In this document: one piece after another, positions 9,073-16,447 of the stretch
How the letters are laid out: each line of letters starts with the position of its first letter
How positions within the stretch are numbered: the stretch's first letter is position 1
NCBI RefSeq assembly: GCF_002095395.1
Contig: NZ_MJEI01000055.1
Span: forward strand, 1-32,049
Reading direction: 5' to 3'
DNA: 32,049 nucleotides
Source of the DNA: Williamsia sp. 1135
Lineage (GTDB): Bacteria; Actinomycetota; Actinomycetes; Mycobacteriales; Mycobacteriaceae
The notes under the pieces: model-generated
Databases searched by the model: none
Told to the model about the DNA's origin: nothing
What the model saw: the letters and a program-made list of their open reading frames with translations, nothing else
Position numbers and translations under genes: made by a program

Positions 9073-9990
9073 CTACCAGGTGATCTTCTTGTGGCAGTCG
9101 GCCTGCATCCCGACGGGATCGACCTGAATGGTGGCATGGGTCAGCCCATGGGAGTCGAGGACTTCGCGGGCGGCGCCGAGAACGACGGCGTTGTCCGCGG
9201 TGGCGGTGACGTGCACCGTGGCGACGTCCATGCCGGTGGTCAGGGTCCAGATATGCAGGTCATGGACCTCGGTGACCCCGTCGAGGGCGGTCAGGTCGGC
9301 GCGGACCTTGTCGACGTCGACATGCTGGGGCGCCTGCTGAGCCAGGATCCGCAGTGCGTCGAGCGCCAGCCGTACAGCCCTGGGTGCCACCCACAGCGCG
9401 ATGAGGACAGCCACGACGAGGTCGGCATACGGCCAGCTGGTCGTCATGGTGACGATGCCGGCGATCAGTACTCCGATCGAACCGACGGCGTCGGCGAGCA
9501 CCTCCATGTAGGCCCCGCGCACAGCGATGCTGCCCTTGGAGTCGCTGCGCAGTAGCAGCATGACGACGATGTTCGCGGCGAGGCCGATCAGCGCGACGAT
9601 CACCAGAGTCAGCCCCGGCACCTGTGGATCGGTGCCGATCCGCTCCACTGCCTCATAGAGGACGAAGACCGCGACCCCGATCAGCAACACCGCATTGGCG
9701 ACGGCGGTGAACACCTCCGCGCGATGCCAACCGAACGTCTTCACTCCGTCCGAGCTCCCGTGCCGGCTCAGCAGCAGCGCGCCGAGCCCCATCAGCATGG
9801 CCACCACATCGGTGAGCATGTGCCCGGCGTCGGCGATCAGGGCCAAGGAATTGACCGAGATGCCGACCGTCAGTTCCACCACGAAGAAGACCGAGATGAT
9901 GATCGCCCCGGCCACCATCGGCCAGAGCCTGCGCTCGCTGCCGTCGGCCTCGCCGTCCGCACCAGGACCGTGGCTGTGCGTGTGACCCAT
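9073..9990 (-). CDS. Cation diffusion facilitator (CDF) heavy-metal efflux transporter
   Basis: Likely exports Zn2+ or a similar divalent metal in exchange for protons. The N-terminus is His-rich (GHTHSHG). Six membrane segments follow. TM2 has DAGHMLTD. TM5 has EVLADAVGS, where Zn-type CDFs usually show a His four residues before the Asp; here that position is Glu. The C-terminal cytosolic domain shows the usual VHDLHIWTL and ends with HATIQVDP. ATG 9990 is preferred because GGGGAA lies upstream and the His-rich start is typical; a GTG at 10020 would add 10 residues. An operator-like palindrome lies about 50 bp upstream. The metal cannot be read from sequence. Confidence 0.9.
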   Translation of the reverse strand: MGHTHSHGPGADGEADGSERRLWPMVAGAIIISVFFVVELTVGISVNSLALIADAGHMLTDVVAMLMGLGALLLSRHGSSDGVKTFGWHRAEVFTAVANAVLLIGVAVFVLYEAVERIGTDPQVPGLTLVIVALIGLAANIVVMLLLRSDSKGSIAVRGAYMEVLADAVGSIGVLIAGIVTMTTSWPYADLVVAVLIALWVAPRAVRLALDALRILAQQAPQHVDVDKVRADLTALDGVTEVHDLHIWTLTTGMDVATVHVTATADNAVVLGAAREVLDSHGLTHATIQVDPVGMQADCHKKITW

Positions 9991-10039
9991 CAGTTCATTC
10001 CCCTGTTCTTGCCCCGACACCAGGACCGATCACCAATAT

Positions 10040-10055
10040 ATGCATGATCGTGCAT
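10040..10055. promoter_or_regulatory. Operator-like palindrome upstream of the CDF gene
   Basis: ATGCATGATCGTGCAT is symmetric except for one base pair (ATGCA-n-GATC-n-TGCAT) and lies in an AT-rich pocket in otherwise GC-rich DNA. Spaced TGCAT half-sites resemble operators of ArsR/SmtB-type metal sensors. No such regulator is encoded in the window, so the regulator would act from elsewhere. Confidence 0.4.
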
Positions 10056-10083
10056 GTGTTGCAAGAGGAGGGGCTGGTCGCCG

Positions 10084-11256
10084 CTATCTCAGCGTGGCCA
10101 TCGCCGAGACCCGCGAGAGCCCGCAGGCCATGAGGAGATCGACGAGTGTCGAGCGGAGCTGGGCGAGGATCACGGTTTCCGACAACGCGCTGCCCTCGAC
10201 CAACTCGGGTTTGGTCCGGCGCGCGATACTCCGCAACACCCTCGCCGCCTCCACCTGATCGGGCATCTGACCGGGATCGGCGAGCATCATGTCGTTGAGG
10301 ACATCGAAGGCGTGGCCGAGCTGCCCGATGAGGTCGACAATCTCGGGTTTGATCTTCTGACCGCGCTCGGTCGAGGCAGCGGCGCGGCGAGTCAACACCC
10401 GAACGTTTCGGACGGCGTTGTCGATGGGATCGGCCATCGCGGTGACGCGATCGAGTCGCGAACGACGGGCCCAGTGCAGCGGCGAGATCCGGCTGATCTC
10501 CTGGCCGCCGGAGATGTCCGACCGCAGCGCATCGATACCGGCCTGCGTGGTGCGGGCGTTCTCGAGAGCTTCGCTGAGCCGCTCGTGGTCCATGCGCCGC
10601 AGACCTTCGGCGACCTCGGCGAGTACGTCCGACATGGTGGTCAGCACATTTGCGGCGTCGCGGCGAGCGCGCAGGACGGGGTGGGTGGGGATAAGTGCAA
10701 CCACGAGAATCGCGACCAGCCCACCGATGAGTGCGTCGATCACGCGGTGGTAGCCGTCCACTCCACCCGGCGGCAACAGCGTGGCCACCAGCACCGCCGA
10801 ACTCGCCGCCTGGATCGGGACCAGCGGCCCCTTGTCGACGAACACCGCACACAACATCGCGATGGCGACGACGACCATGATCTGCCAGGTTCCCGAACCG
10901 ATCACCGAGATGATCAGGTCGCCGACCGCGACGCCGACGGTGACACCGATGGCCACCTCGAGGGCGCGACGCCAGCGCTGACCCAGCGAGAGCCCGAGGG
11001 ACACGACCGCAGCGATCGGCGCGAAGAAGGGCCGTTCGTGGTCGAAGACCTGACTTGCGATCCACCACGCGAGCCCAGCCGCGAGAGAGCACTGGAGGAC
11101 GGGCAGCAGCGACAGTCGAACGCGGTGCAGTGGAGCCCGCACGCGCGGCGGCAACCGGTCACGGCCGAGGGTCGGGAGGAGCTTTATCCGCTCGACCGGC
11201 GGACCGCTCGGTGGCGGCTCAGGCGAGGCCGAGCTCGCCGGCGGCTGCGGGGTCAC
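10084..11256 (-). CDS. FUSC / aromatic-acid-exporter-like membrane protein
   Basis: A 390-aa protein. A Pro-rich N-terminal tail is followed by about six hydrophobic segments (LLPVLQCSLAAGLAWWIA, FFAPIAAVVSLGL, ALEVAIGVTVGVAVGDLII, IMVVVAIAMLCAVFV, VDALIGG-like and VAILVVALIPTHP). The C-terminal half is a mostly helical cytosolic domain. The PFFAPIAAVVSLG and RALEVAIGVTVGVAVGD segments are typical of the FUSC/ArAE half-size proteins. The family is linked to export of aromatic acids and other small molecules; the substrate here is unknown. The GTG start overlaps the end of the DUF3151 gene by 38 bp on the same strand, implying translational coupling. Confidence 0.8.
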   Translation of the reverse strand: MTPQPPASSASPEPPPSGPPVERIKLLPTLGRDRLPPRVRAPLHRVRLSLLPVLQCSLAAGLAWWIASQVFDHERPFFAPIAAVVSLGLSLGQRWRRALEVAIGVTVGVAVGDLIISVIGSGTWQIMVVVAIAMLCAVFVDKGPLVPIQAASSAVLVATLLPPGGVDGYHRVIDALIGGLVAILVVALIPTHPVLRARRDAANVLTTMSDVLAEVAEGLRRMDHERLSEALENARTTQAGIDALRSDISGGQEISRISPLHWARRSRLDRVTAMADPIDNAVRNVRVLTRRAAASTERGQKIKPEIVDLIGQLGHAFDVLNDMMLADPGQMPDQVEAARVLRSIARRTKPELVEGSALSETVILAQLRSTLVDLLMACGLSRVSAMATLR

Positions 11257-11635
11257 TTTCGTTCAACAGGTCGAGGCAGCGGAGGTACTCGTCTTCTTCG
11301 CCGATGATCTGTGCGGCCCGCGCCAGCACCCCGACGCAACGCAGGAAGCCCTGGTTCGGTTCGTGGCTCCACGGCACCGGACCGAAGCCCTTCCAGCCAT
11401 GGCGACGCAGCTGATCGAGACCGCGGTGGTAGCCGGTGCGCGCGTACGCGTACGCGGTGATGGTCGCGCCGTCTTTCAGGGCGGCCTCGGCGAGGGCGCC
11501 CCAGGCGACGGAGGCGGTGGGATGTGCGGCGGCGACGGCAGCGGGGTCGGCTCCATTGAGCAGTTCCGACTCCGCCTCGTCGTCTCCGGTCAACAGGGTG
11601 GGCTGGGGGCCGAGAAGATCTCCGAACGACGTCAT
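11219..11635 (-). CDS. DUF3151 family protein (Rv0360c-like)
   Basis: A 138-aa soluble protein. Recognised by MTSFGDLLGPQPTLL at the N-terminus and AYAYARTGYHRGLDQLRRHGWKG followed by VPWSHEPNQGFLRC in the middle; helical, possibly TPR-like. Function unknown. The frame continues upstream to 11761, but ATG 11635 matches the family length (about 140 aa) and N-terminus. Context matches Rv0360c next to Rv0361 and fba in M. tuberculosis. It overlaps the downstream FUSC gene by 38 bp and is divergent from the acidic membrane protein gene. Confidence 0.85.
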   Translation of the reverse strand: MTSFGDLLGPQPTLLTGDDEAESELLNGADPAAVAAAHPTASVAWGALAEAALKDGATITAYAYARTGYHRGLDQLRRHGWKGFGPVPWSHEPNQGFLRCVGVLARAAQIIGEEDEYLRCLDLLNESDPAAAGELGLA

Positions 11636-11697
11636 CGGCCCATTGTCGCAGCTCTGCTCATGGCCCGGGTCACCCGTCCGGTCGACGATCCATTCGA

Positions 11698-11703
11698 TAG
11701 GGT
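11698..11703 (+). promoter_or_regulatory. Putative -10 box (TAGGGT) for the acidic membrane protein gene
   Basis: TAGGGT in the divergent intergenic region, about 90 nt upstream of ATG 11795. Consensus and position only. Confidence 0.3.
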
Positions 11704-11794
11704 GGGCCCGACGCTGCGCAGGTATGTCTTGCCGATCATCGGCTGCGACCTCGCGCGTCACAATCGATGTCGCTCGAGGACGGGGACCTGGTGC

Positions 11795-13228
11795 ATGTCA
11801 CATCCTAACGATGAAGGCAATTCTGTTGTCAGTCGCGCACTTTCGGCCATCCGTAAGCGTCGCGAAGGGAAAACAGGCCCGGGTCAGGCCTCGTCGCAGG
11901 ATCAAGCGCCAGTCACGGATCGAGCACCGGTCACAGAAACATCACCACAGGGGGAACAGTTGTCGCAGGAAGAACCGGGTCGGGATACGCCGACGGCCCC
12001 GGTCGTCGATTCGACCGACATTCCAGCGACCGAATCCGAGACCTCTGCCGCTCCGGAAGTGACCGAGGAGGACGCCTCCACCGAGGTCGCTGCTGAGGAC
12101 GTCACTCCTGAATCCGCGACACCGGAACCGTCGGAGGACACAGAAGAACCGGCAAGCGACGAGGACGCCGCGAACGGCGAAGAAACCTTGAACGACGGAG
12201 AAGCTGAGGTCGACGAAGAGGCTGAGGTCACCGAAGAAGCTGGGAGCGATCAAACTCCGGCCGAGGCTCCAGAGACCGTCGAGGCACCGGCCGCGGCGGA
12301 GGCTCCGTCCCCGGAATCGTCACCTGCAGAACAGGCGCCTCCAGAGCCCTCACCCGCGGAGTTGGCCGCCGACGAGTCGGTCGACGACACCGCCGAAACC
12401 GAATCCACCGCGACGGCGGATTCCGAAGCGGACACCGTCGCCATCGTTGCCGGCGAACCCGGCGATGACAACGAGACCACCGATGACAACGAGACCACCG
12501 AGTTCGCGGCGGTGGCGCCGGTCGGCCTCCAGAAGACGACGTCCTCCGACCCAGAGCCACCGGTCGTCGGCTCACCCGCGGACGAGAGCGAAACCCAGGT
12601 GATCGCCACCGATTCCTCCGCGCCGACGGAGGTCATCGACACGCAGACCGAACGGATCAGCGTCACCAAGGCGTCCCGTCCGCAGGAACGTGCGGCCCAG
12701 GCAGCCGGGTGGAAGGCTGAACCGTCTGCGCCGCAGTACATCGCACCCGGCGGCACCCCGCAGAACCGACCAACCGGTGTCGCGCCCAAGAAGTCGCGTA
12801 AGAGGCTGTGGATCGGAATCGCGGCTCTCATCGTGATCATCGGCGTCGTGGCCGCCGTCATCGGCGTGGTCGCCACCGGTGAAGACGACGATGTGCCCCC
12901 GGCCGACGTTGCGGCGAACACCGCGCTGGAATACACCACGGCGCTCCGTGACGGCGACATCGTGGTCCTCCGCTCGATCACCTGTGGAGAAGCGCAGGCA
13001 CGTTTCGCGGGGATGTCCGACCAGGAGTTCGCCGAGGACCACCGCATCCAGAAGGCCAACAACGAATTGGTGGGGGTCGACGGGGTCAAGGCGTCCAAGA
13101 TCGTCGAGGACGGCAACAGCGCGGTGGTCGAGGTGAGCGCTTTCAAGACCGCGACCCCCGACCAGAAGCTCGACGTCGCGCTGACACTGAGCAAGATCGA
13201 CGGCGAATGGAAGGTCTGCAAGGCGTAG
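11795..13228 (+). CDS. Acidic, low-complexity single-pass membrane protein with an extracytoplasmic DUF4878-like domain (Rv0361-like)
   Basis: A 477-aa protein. A short basic N-terminus (ALSAIRKRREGK) is followed by about 250 residues rich in Glu, Asp, Ala, Pro and Thr, with an 18-bp tandem duplication. A basic stop (KKSRKR, ~332-337) precedes one membrane segment (IGIAALIVIIGVVAAVIGVV). The C-terminal ~110 residues (ANTALEYTTALRDGD ... VALTLSKIDGEWKVCKA) look like the NTF2-like DUF4878 fold outside the membrane. Rv0361 has the same membrane-plus-small-domain end and the same neighbours but a shorter acidic part. The ATG at 11795 is preferred; TTG 11960, preceded by AGGGGG, is a credible alternative that would shorten the tail by 55 residues. 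Topology is inferred as cytoplasmic acidic tail, outer domain. Confidence 0.8.
   Translation: MSHPNDEGNSVVSRALSAIRKRREGKTGPGQASSQDQAPVTDRAPVTETSPQGEQLSQEEPGRDTPTAPVVDSTDIPATESETSAAPEVTEEDASTEVAAEDVTPESATPEPSEDTEEPASDEDAANGEETLNDGEAEVDEEAEVTEEAGSDQTPAEAPETVEAPAAAEAPSPESSPAEQAPPEPSPAELAADESVDDTAETESTATADSEADTVAIVAGEPGDDNETTDDNETTEFAAVAPVGLQKTTSSDPEPPVVGSPADESETQVIATDSSAPTEVIDTQTERISVTKASRPQERAAQAAGWKAEPSAPQYIAPGGTPQNRPTGVAPKKSRKRLWIGIAALIVIIGVVAAVIGVVATGEDDDVPPADVAANTALEYTTALRDGDIVVLRSITCGEAQARFAGMSDQEFAEDHRIQKANNELVGVDGVKASKIVEDGNSAVVEVSAFKTATPDQKLDVALTLSKIDGEWKVCKA
12464..12499 (+). repeat. Two exact tandem copies of an 18-bp unit within a CDS
   Basis: The unit gatgacaacgagaccacc occurs at 12464-12481 and again at 12482-12499, encoding DDNETT twice in the acidic tail. 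A recent in-frame duplication is the likely origin. Confidence 0.9.
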
Positions 13229-13291
13229 CGGCCGTACGACTGACCGAATGACTGCGCCCGCATGTGCCCCACACGGATGCAGCGCGCCCGA

Positions 13292-13297
13292 TAGGCT
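13292..13297 (+). promoter_or_regulatory. -10 box (TAGGCT) placed for a leaderless GTG start
   Basis: TAGGCT ends 6 nt before the GTG at 13304, the spacing expected when the first transcribed base is the start codon. There is no Shine-Dalgarno. Confidence 0.5.
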
Positions 13298-13303
13298 CGT
13301 CAC

Positions 13304-13816
13304 GTGCCCTCTCCGGAAGACCGGCAGCCCGCTGGTCCAGCCCGACCCGCCCACCGGGTGGTGAACGCGGCGACCCTGCCCATCGCGTCGCAGCGCCCAC
13401 CGGCATCGGCACCCCACCATGATCACGAGCCGCCGACCCGGCCGAATCCGGTCCCGCGCCAAGGTCCACCGCCGCGACTCGCACCGCAGGTGACCCGCCG
13501 GCCGCCCGCTCCCCCCGAGCAGTACCGCCAGTCGGGCCATCGTCCGGTGCCCGGCCACTACGCCCAGCCGGCACCCGACCTCCGGCCCGGGCCGGGCGGT
13601 CGGCAGGGCCCACCCGGCCACTACGTTCAGCGACCCGTGCACTACGGCGTCCCGCCGGCACAACAGGTCCCACAAACGGCTGATCCGTACCCGTTCGACC
13701 CACCGCGTATGACGACAACACAGCGGCCACACCGCCGGGTTGATACCTCGGTCTTGTGTGCGGCCGCTGCGTTGGTGCTGCTGGGAGTCGCTGTCCTGGT
13801 GGGGCTACTCCTCTAG
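13304..13816 (+). CDS. Small Pro-rich, C-terminally tail-anchored membrane protein
   Basis: A 170-aa protein. Residues 1 to about 145 are rich in Pro, Gln, Arg and His and likely disordered (for example PVPGHYAQPAPDLRPGPGG). The last ~22 residues form one hydrophobic segment (VLCAAAALVLLGVAVLVGLLL) that ends the protein, so it should be tail-anchored with the long part in the cytoplasm. No known family was recognised. It occupies the place where mgtE lies in the remembered M. tuberculosis order. The GTG start fits a leaderless mRNA. Its TAG stop shares the palindrome CTAG with the fba stop on the other strand. Codon usage looks coding, but the antisense frame is also long, so confidence is moderate. 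Confidence 0.65.
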   Translation: MPSPEDRQPAGPARPAHRVVNAATLPIASQRPPASAPHHDHEPPTRPNPVPRQGPPPRLAPQVTRRPPAPPEQYRQSGHRPVPGHYAQPAPDLRPGPGGRQGPPGHYVQRPVHYGVPPAQQVPQTADPYPFDPPRMTTTQRPHRRVDTSVLCAAAALVLLGVAVLVGLLL

Positions 13817-14850
13817 GCGCTGATGGACTTGCCCGTCGACTTCAGGTCGGTGCACGCCTCGATGACGCGCTCGGTCATCGACGCCTCCGCCTTCTTGTTG
13901 TAAACGCGGGGGTCGTAGACCTTCTTGTTGCCCACGTCGCCGTCGACCTTGAGGACGCCGTCGTAGTTGGCGAACATGTGACCGGCGATCGGCCGGGTGT
14001 ATGCGTACTGGGTGTCGGTGTCGACGTTCATCTTGATGACGCCGTAGCCCAGGGCCTCTTCGATCTCGCTCTTGAGTGACCCCGATCCACCGTGGAAGAC
14101 GAAGTCGAAGGGCTTGGCACCATCGGGCAGGCCGAGCTTCTTGACGGCGACTTCCTGGCCGATCTTGAGGACCTCGGGACGCAGCTTGACGTTGCCTGGC
14201 TTGTAGACACCGTGGACGTTGCCGAAGGTCGCAGCCAGCAGGTATCGGCTACCGGAGTCGCCCGCACCGAGTGCTTCGAGAGTGGCCTCGAAGTCTTCGG
14301 CCGTCGTGAACAGCTTGTCGTTGATCTCGTTCTCGACACCGTCCTCTTCACCGCCGACGACACCGATCTCGATTTCCAGGATGATCTTGGCGGCTGCAGC
14401 CTTGGCCAGGAGATCCTTGGCGATCTCCAGGTTCTCGTCGAGCGGCACCGCGCTGCCGTCCCACATGTGCGACTGGAACAGCGGGTTCTTTCCGGCGTCG
14501 ACGCGCTCCTGGGAGATGGCGAGCAGCGGGCGCACGTAGGTGTCGAGCTTGTCCTTGGGGCAGTGGTCGGTGTGCAGCGCCACGGTCACGCCGTACTTCT
14601 CGGCAACGACGTGGGCGAACTCGGCCAGTGCGACAGCGCCCGTGACCATGTCCTTGACACCCAGGCCCGACCCGAACTCGGCGCCACCGGTGGAGAACTG
14701 GATGATGCCGTCACTGCCGGCATCTGCGAAGCCCTTGAGGGCTGCGTTGATGGTGTTCGACGACGTGCAGTTGATCGCGGGGAACGCGAACCCGCCTTCC
14801 TTCGCCGCATTGAGCATCTGTGCATATTGTTCGGGCGTTGCGATGGGCAT
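13813..14850 (-). CDS. fba: Class II fructose-bisphosphate aldolase
   Basis: Cleaves fructose 1,6-bisphosphate to dihydroxyacetone phosphate and glyceraldehyde 3-phosphate, and the reverse, in glycolysis and gluconeogenesis; Zn-dependent and cytosolic. Class II signatures: ALHTDHCPKDK with zinc-binding His, EIGVVGGEEDGV, TFGNVHGVYKPG with the zinc His, FHGGSGS, and KMNVDTDTQ for the phosphate and sodium site. The length of 345 aa matches the mycobacterial enzyme (about 344). ATG 14850 is preferred over upstream starts: GGAGG lies 4 nt before it and MPIATPEQYAQML is the expected N-terminus. It is divergent from dedA, as in M. tuberculosis Rv0363c/Rv0364. Confidence 0.98.
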   Translation of the reverse strand: MPIATPEQYAQMLNAAKEGGFAFPAINCTSSNTINAALKGFADAGSDGIIQFSTGGAEFGSGLGVKDMVTGAVALAEFAHVVAEKYGVTVALHTDHCPKDKLDTYVRPLLAISQERVDAGKNPLFQSHMWDGSAVPLDENLEIAKDLLAKAAAAKIILEIEIGVVGGEEDGVENEINDKLFTTAEDFEATLEALGAGDSGSRYLLAATFGNVHGVYKPGNVKLRPEVLKIGQEVAVKKLGLPDGAKPFDFVFHGGSGSLKSEIEEALGYGVIKMNVDTDTQYAYTRPIAGHMFANYDGVLKVDGDVGNKKVYDPRVYNKKAEASMTERVIEACTDLKSTGKSISA

Positions 14851-14975
14851 ATGTCCTCCAGCTGCGGTTCGTTGGCTTATCCGCCCAAGTATGGCAAGTG
14901 TGTCCGGTTGCCGCGCCGCCCGCCCATCTGCGCGTCCACATATCGTCGGTTTGGGAATCGGACAGGAACAACCGG

Positions 14976-14981
14976 TACTCT
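14976..14981 (+). promoter_or_regulatory. -10 box (TACTCT) placed for a leaderless dedA mRNA
   Basis: TACTCT ends 8 nt before GTG 14990, and no Shine-Dalgarno lies between. TTGGGA at 14951-14956 is a possible -35 with a longish 19-bp spacer. Confidence 0.45.
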
Positions 14982-14989
14982 TGGGCCCT

Positions 14990-15700
14990 GTGATCGAGAC
15001 TGTGCTTGCCCAGACCACCACTGAAGTGGCCTTACTGCCTGGGTTCCTGGACCCGGTCAACCTGCTGAATTCGTTCGGCACCTGGATGTTGGGCGGGCTA
15101 CTCCTCGTCGTCTTCATCGAGTCCGGTTTGCTGTTCCCGCTGCTTCCCGGGGACTCCCTGCTCTTCACCGCAGGCCTGATCGTCGCCGCCAAGTCGTCCG
15201 AGATCGAACCGTTCGCCCCGCTCTGGGTCTTGCTGGTGACGATCCCGATCGCTGCATTCCTCGGTGATCAGGTGGGCTACTTCCTCGGCAACCGCTTCGG
15301 GTACTCGCTGTTCAAGCCCGACGCCAAGGTCCTCAAGACGAAGTACATCGACGAGGCCCACGAGTTCTTCGAAAAGCACGGCCCCATCACCATCTTCCTG
15401 GCGCGCTTCGTACCCATCGTGCGGACGTTCGCCCCGCTGGTTGCCGGCGCCGCCCGGATGAAATACACGACGTTCCTCACCTACAACGTCATCGGCGCGA
15501 TCGTCTGGGGTGCAGGCGTGACACTGCTCGGCTACTGGCTCGGACAGATCACGTTCATCCAGGAGAACATCGACTACATCTTCCTGCTGATCGTCTTCGT
15601 CTCGGTGCTGCCGATCATCAGCGAGATCGTCAAGCGCTACCGTCGCCGCGGGGACCAGCCGCAGCCCGCGACCGAGGCGCCGTCGGATTCCCCCACCTGA
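14990..15700 (+). CDS. dedA: DedA family membrane protein (Rv0364-like)
   Basis: A 236-aa polytopic protein of the DedA/SNARE-associated (VTT) family. Family motifs are present: LFPLLPGDSLLFTAGL near the N-terminus, GDQVGYFLGNRFGYSLF, the FARFVPIVRTFAPLVAG box, and NVIGAIVWGAGVTLLGYWLG. Members act in membrane lipid handling (undecaprenyl-phosphate or phospholipid translocation) and proton-motive-force upkeep; which applies here is unknown. The frame is open far upstream, but GTG 14990 gives the family-like N-terminus (IETVLAQTT) and follows a -10 box at leaderless distance. It is divergent from fba. Confidence 0.92.
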   Translation: MIETVLAQTTTEVALLPGFLDPVNLLNSFGTWMLGGLLLVVFIESGLLFPLLPGDSLLFTAGLIVAAKSSEIEPFAPLWVLLVTIPIAAFLGDQVGYFLGNRFGYSLFKPDAKVLKTKYIDEAHEFFEKHGPITIFLARFVPIVRTFAPLVAGAARMKYTTFLTYNVIGAIVWGAGVTLLGYWLGQITFIQENIDYIFLLIVFVSVLPIISEIVKRYRRRGDQPQPATEAPSDSPT

Positions 15701-15703
15701 CAT

Positions 15704-15771
15704 CAAATGCACCTCGTTCGGTCATATGCACACGTTTGAACGTGTGCATATGACCGAACGAGGTGCATTTG
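15704..15771. terminator. Perfect 33-bp inverted repeat between convergent dedA and methyltransferase genes
   Basis: Arms 15704-15736 and 15739-15771 are exact reverse complements with only tg between them; the centre is cacacgtttgaacgtgtg. The palindrome begins 4 nt after the dedA stop and ends 16 nt before the convergent methyltransferase stop. A two-way terminator is the simplest role. Its length and perfection exceed what termination needs, and there is no U-tract. Confidence 0.75.
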
Positions 15772-15787
15772 TGCGCGGGGTTGAACT

Positions 15788-16447
15788 TCACCACGCCTGA
15801 CCGACGTCGGCGTGCTGGCGGATCCAGGCGTGCATGGCAATTCCTGCCGCGACACCGGCGTTGATCGAGCGGGTCGACCCGAACTGCGCAATGGACACGG
15901 TCAAATCGGCCTGCTCCTGCGCATCCGGACTGATCCCGGGGCCCTCCTGCCCGAACAGCAGCACACTTGCCCGTGGCAGGTCGGCGGTTTCGAGCGGCAC
16001 CGAGCCCGGGGTGTTGTCCACCGCAACGACGGCCAGATCCCTCTCGCGGGCCCACACCATCAGCGACTCCACCGAATCATGATGCAGTACATGCTGATAG
16101 CGGTCGGTCACCATCGCCCCGCGGCGGTTCCAGCGCCGCCTGCCGACGATGTGGACCGCCTCCGCCAAGAAGGCGTTGGCGGTGCGGACGACGGTGCCGA
16201 TGTTGCCGTCGTGACCGAAGTTCTCGATGGCGACGTGGAACGGATGTCGCCGGGTGTCGAGGTCGGCGACAATCGCTTCTCGCGTCCAATAGCGGTACGG
16301 GTCGACGACGTTGCGACGATCACCCTCGGCCAGCAGGTGCGGATCGTAGCGCGGGTCCTCGGGGATCTCACCGGTGTGTTCTTCGGTCCACGGACCGACG
16401 CCGACCAGCGGCTCACCCCATTCGGTGGGGCCGGCCTCGTCGCTCAC
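15788..16447 (-). CDS. SpoU/TrmH family RNA 2'-O-ribose methyltransferase (Rv0380c-like)
   Basis: A SAM-dependent RNA methyltransferase with the SPOUT trefoil-knot fold. The three motifs are visible: motif 1 NFGHDGNIGTVVRTANAF, motif 2 LLFGQEGPGIS, and motif 3 SIAQFGSTRSINAGVAAG. At 219 aa it has an N-terminal extension of ~40 acidic residues. The target may be rRNA or tRNA; sequence alone does not decide. Its GTG start lies directly after the pyrE stop (TGA then GTG, no gap), so it is translationally coupled to pyrE. It is convergent with dedA across the 68-bp palindrome. Confidence 0.9.
   Translation of the reverse strand: MSDEAGPTEWGEPLVGVGPWTEEHTGEIPEDPRYDPHLLAEGDRRNVVDPYRYWTREAIVADLDTRRHPFHVAIENFGHDGNIGTVVRTANAFLAEAVHIVGRRRWNRRGAMVTDRYQHVLHHDSVESLMVWARERDLAVVAVDNTPGSVPLETADLPRASVLLFGQEGPGISPDAQEQADLTVSIAQFGSTRSINAGVAAGIAMHAWIRQHADVGQAW

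Noticed and set aside
14540-14989. Upstream extension of the dedA frame
   Set aside because: It runs antisense through fba and gives no family-like sequence; GTG 14990 has a well-placed promoter and the expected N-terminus.
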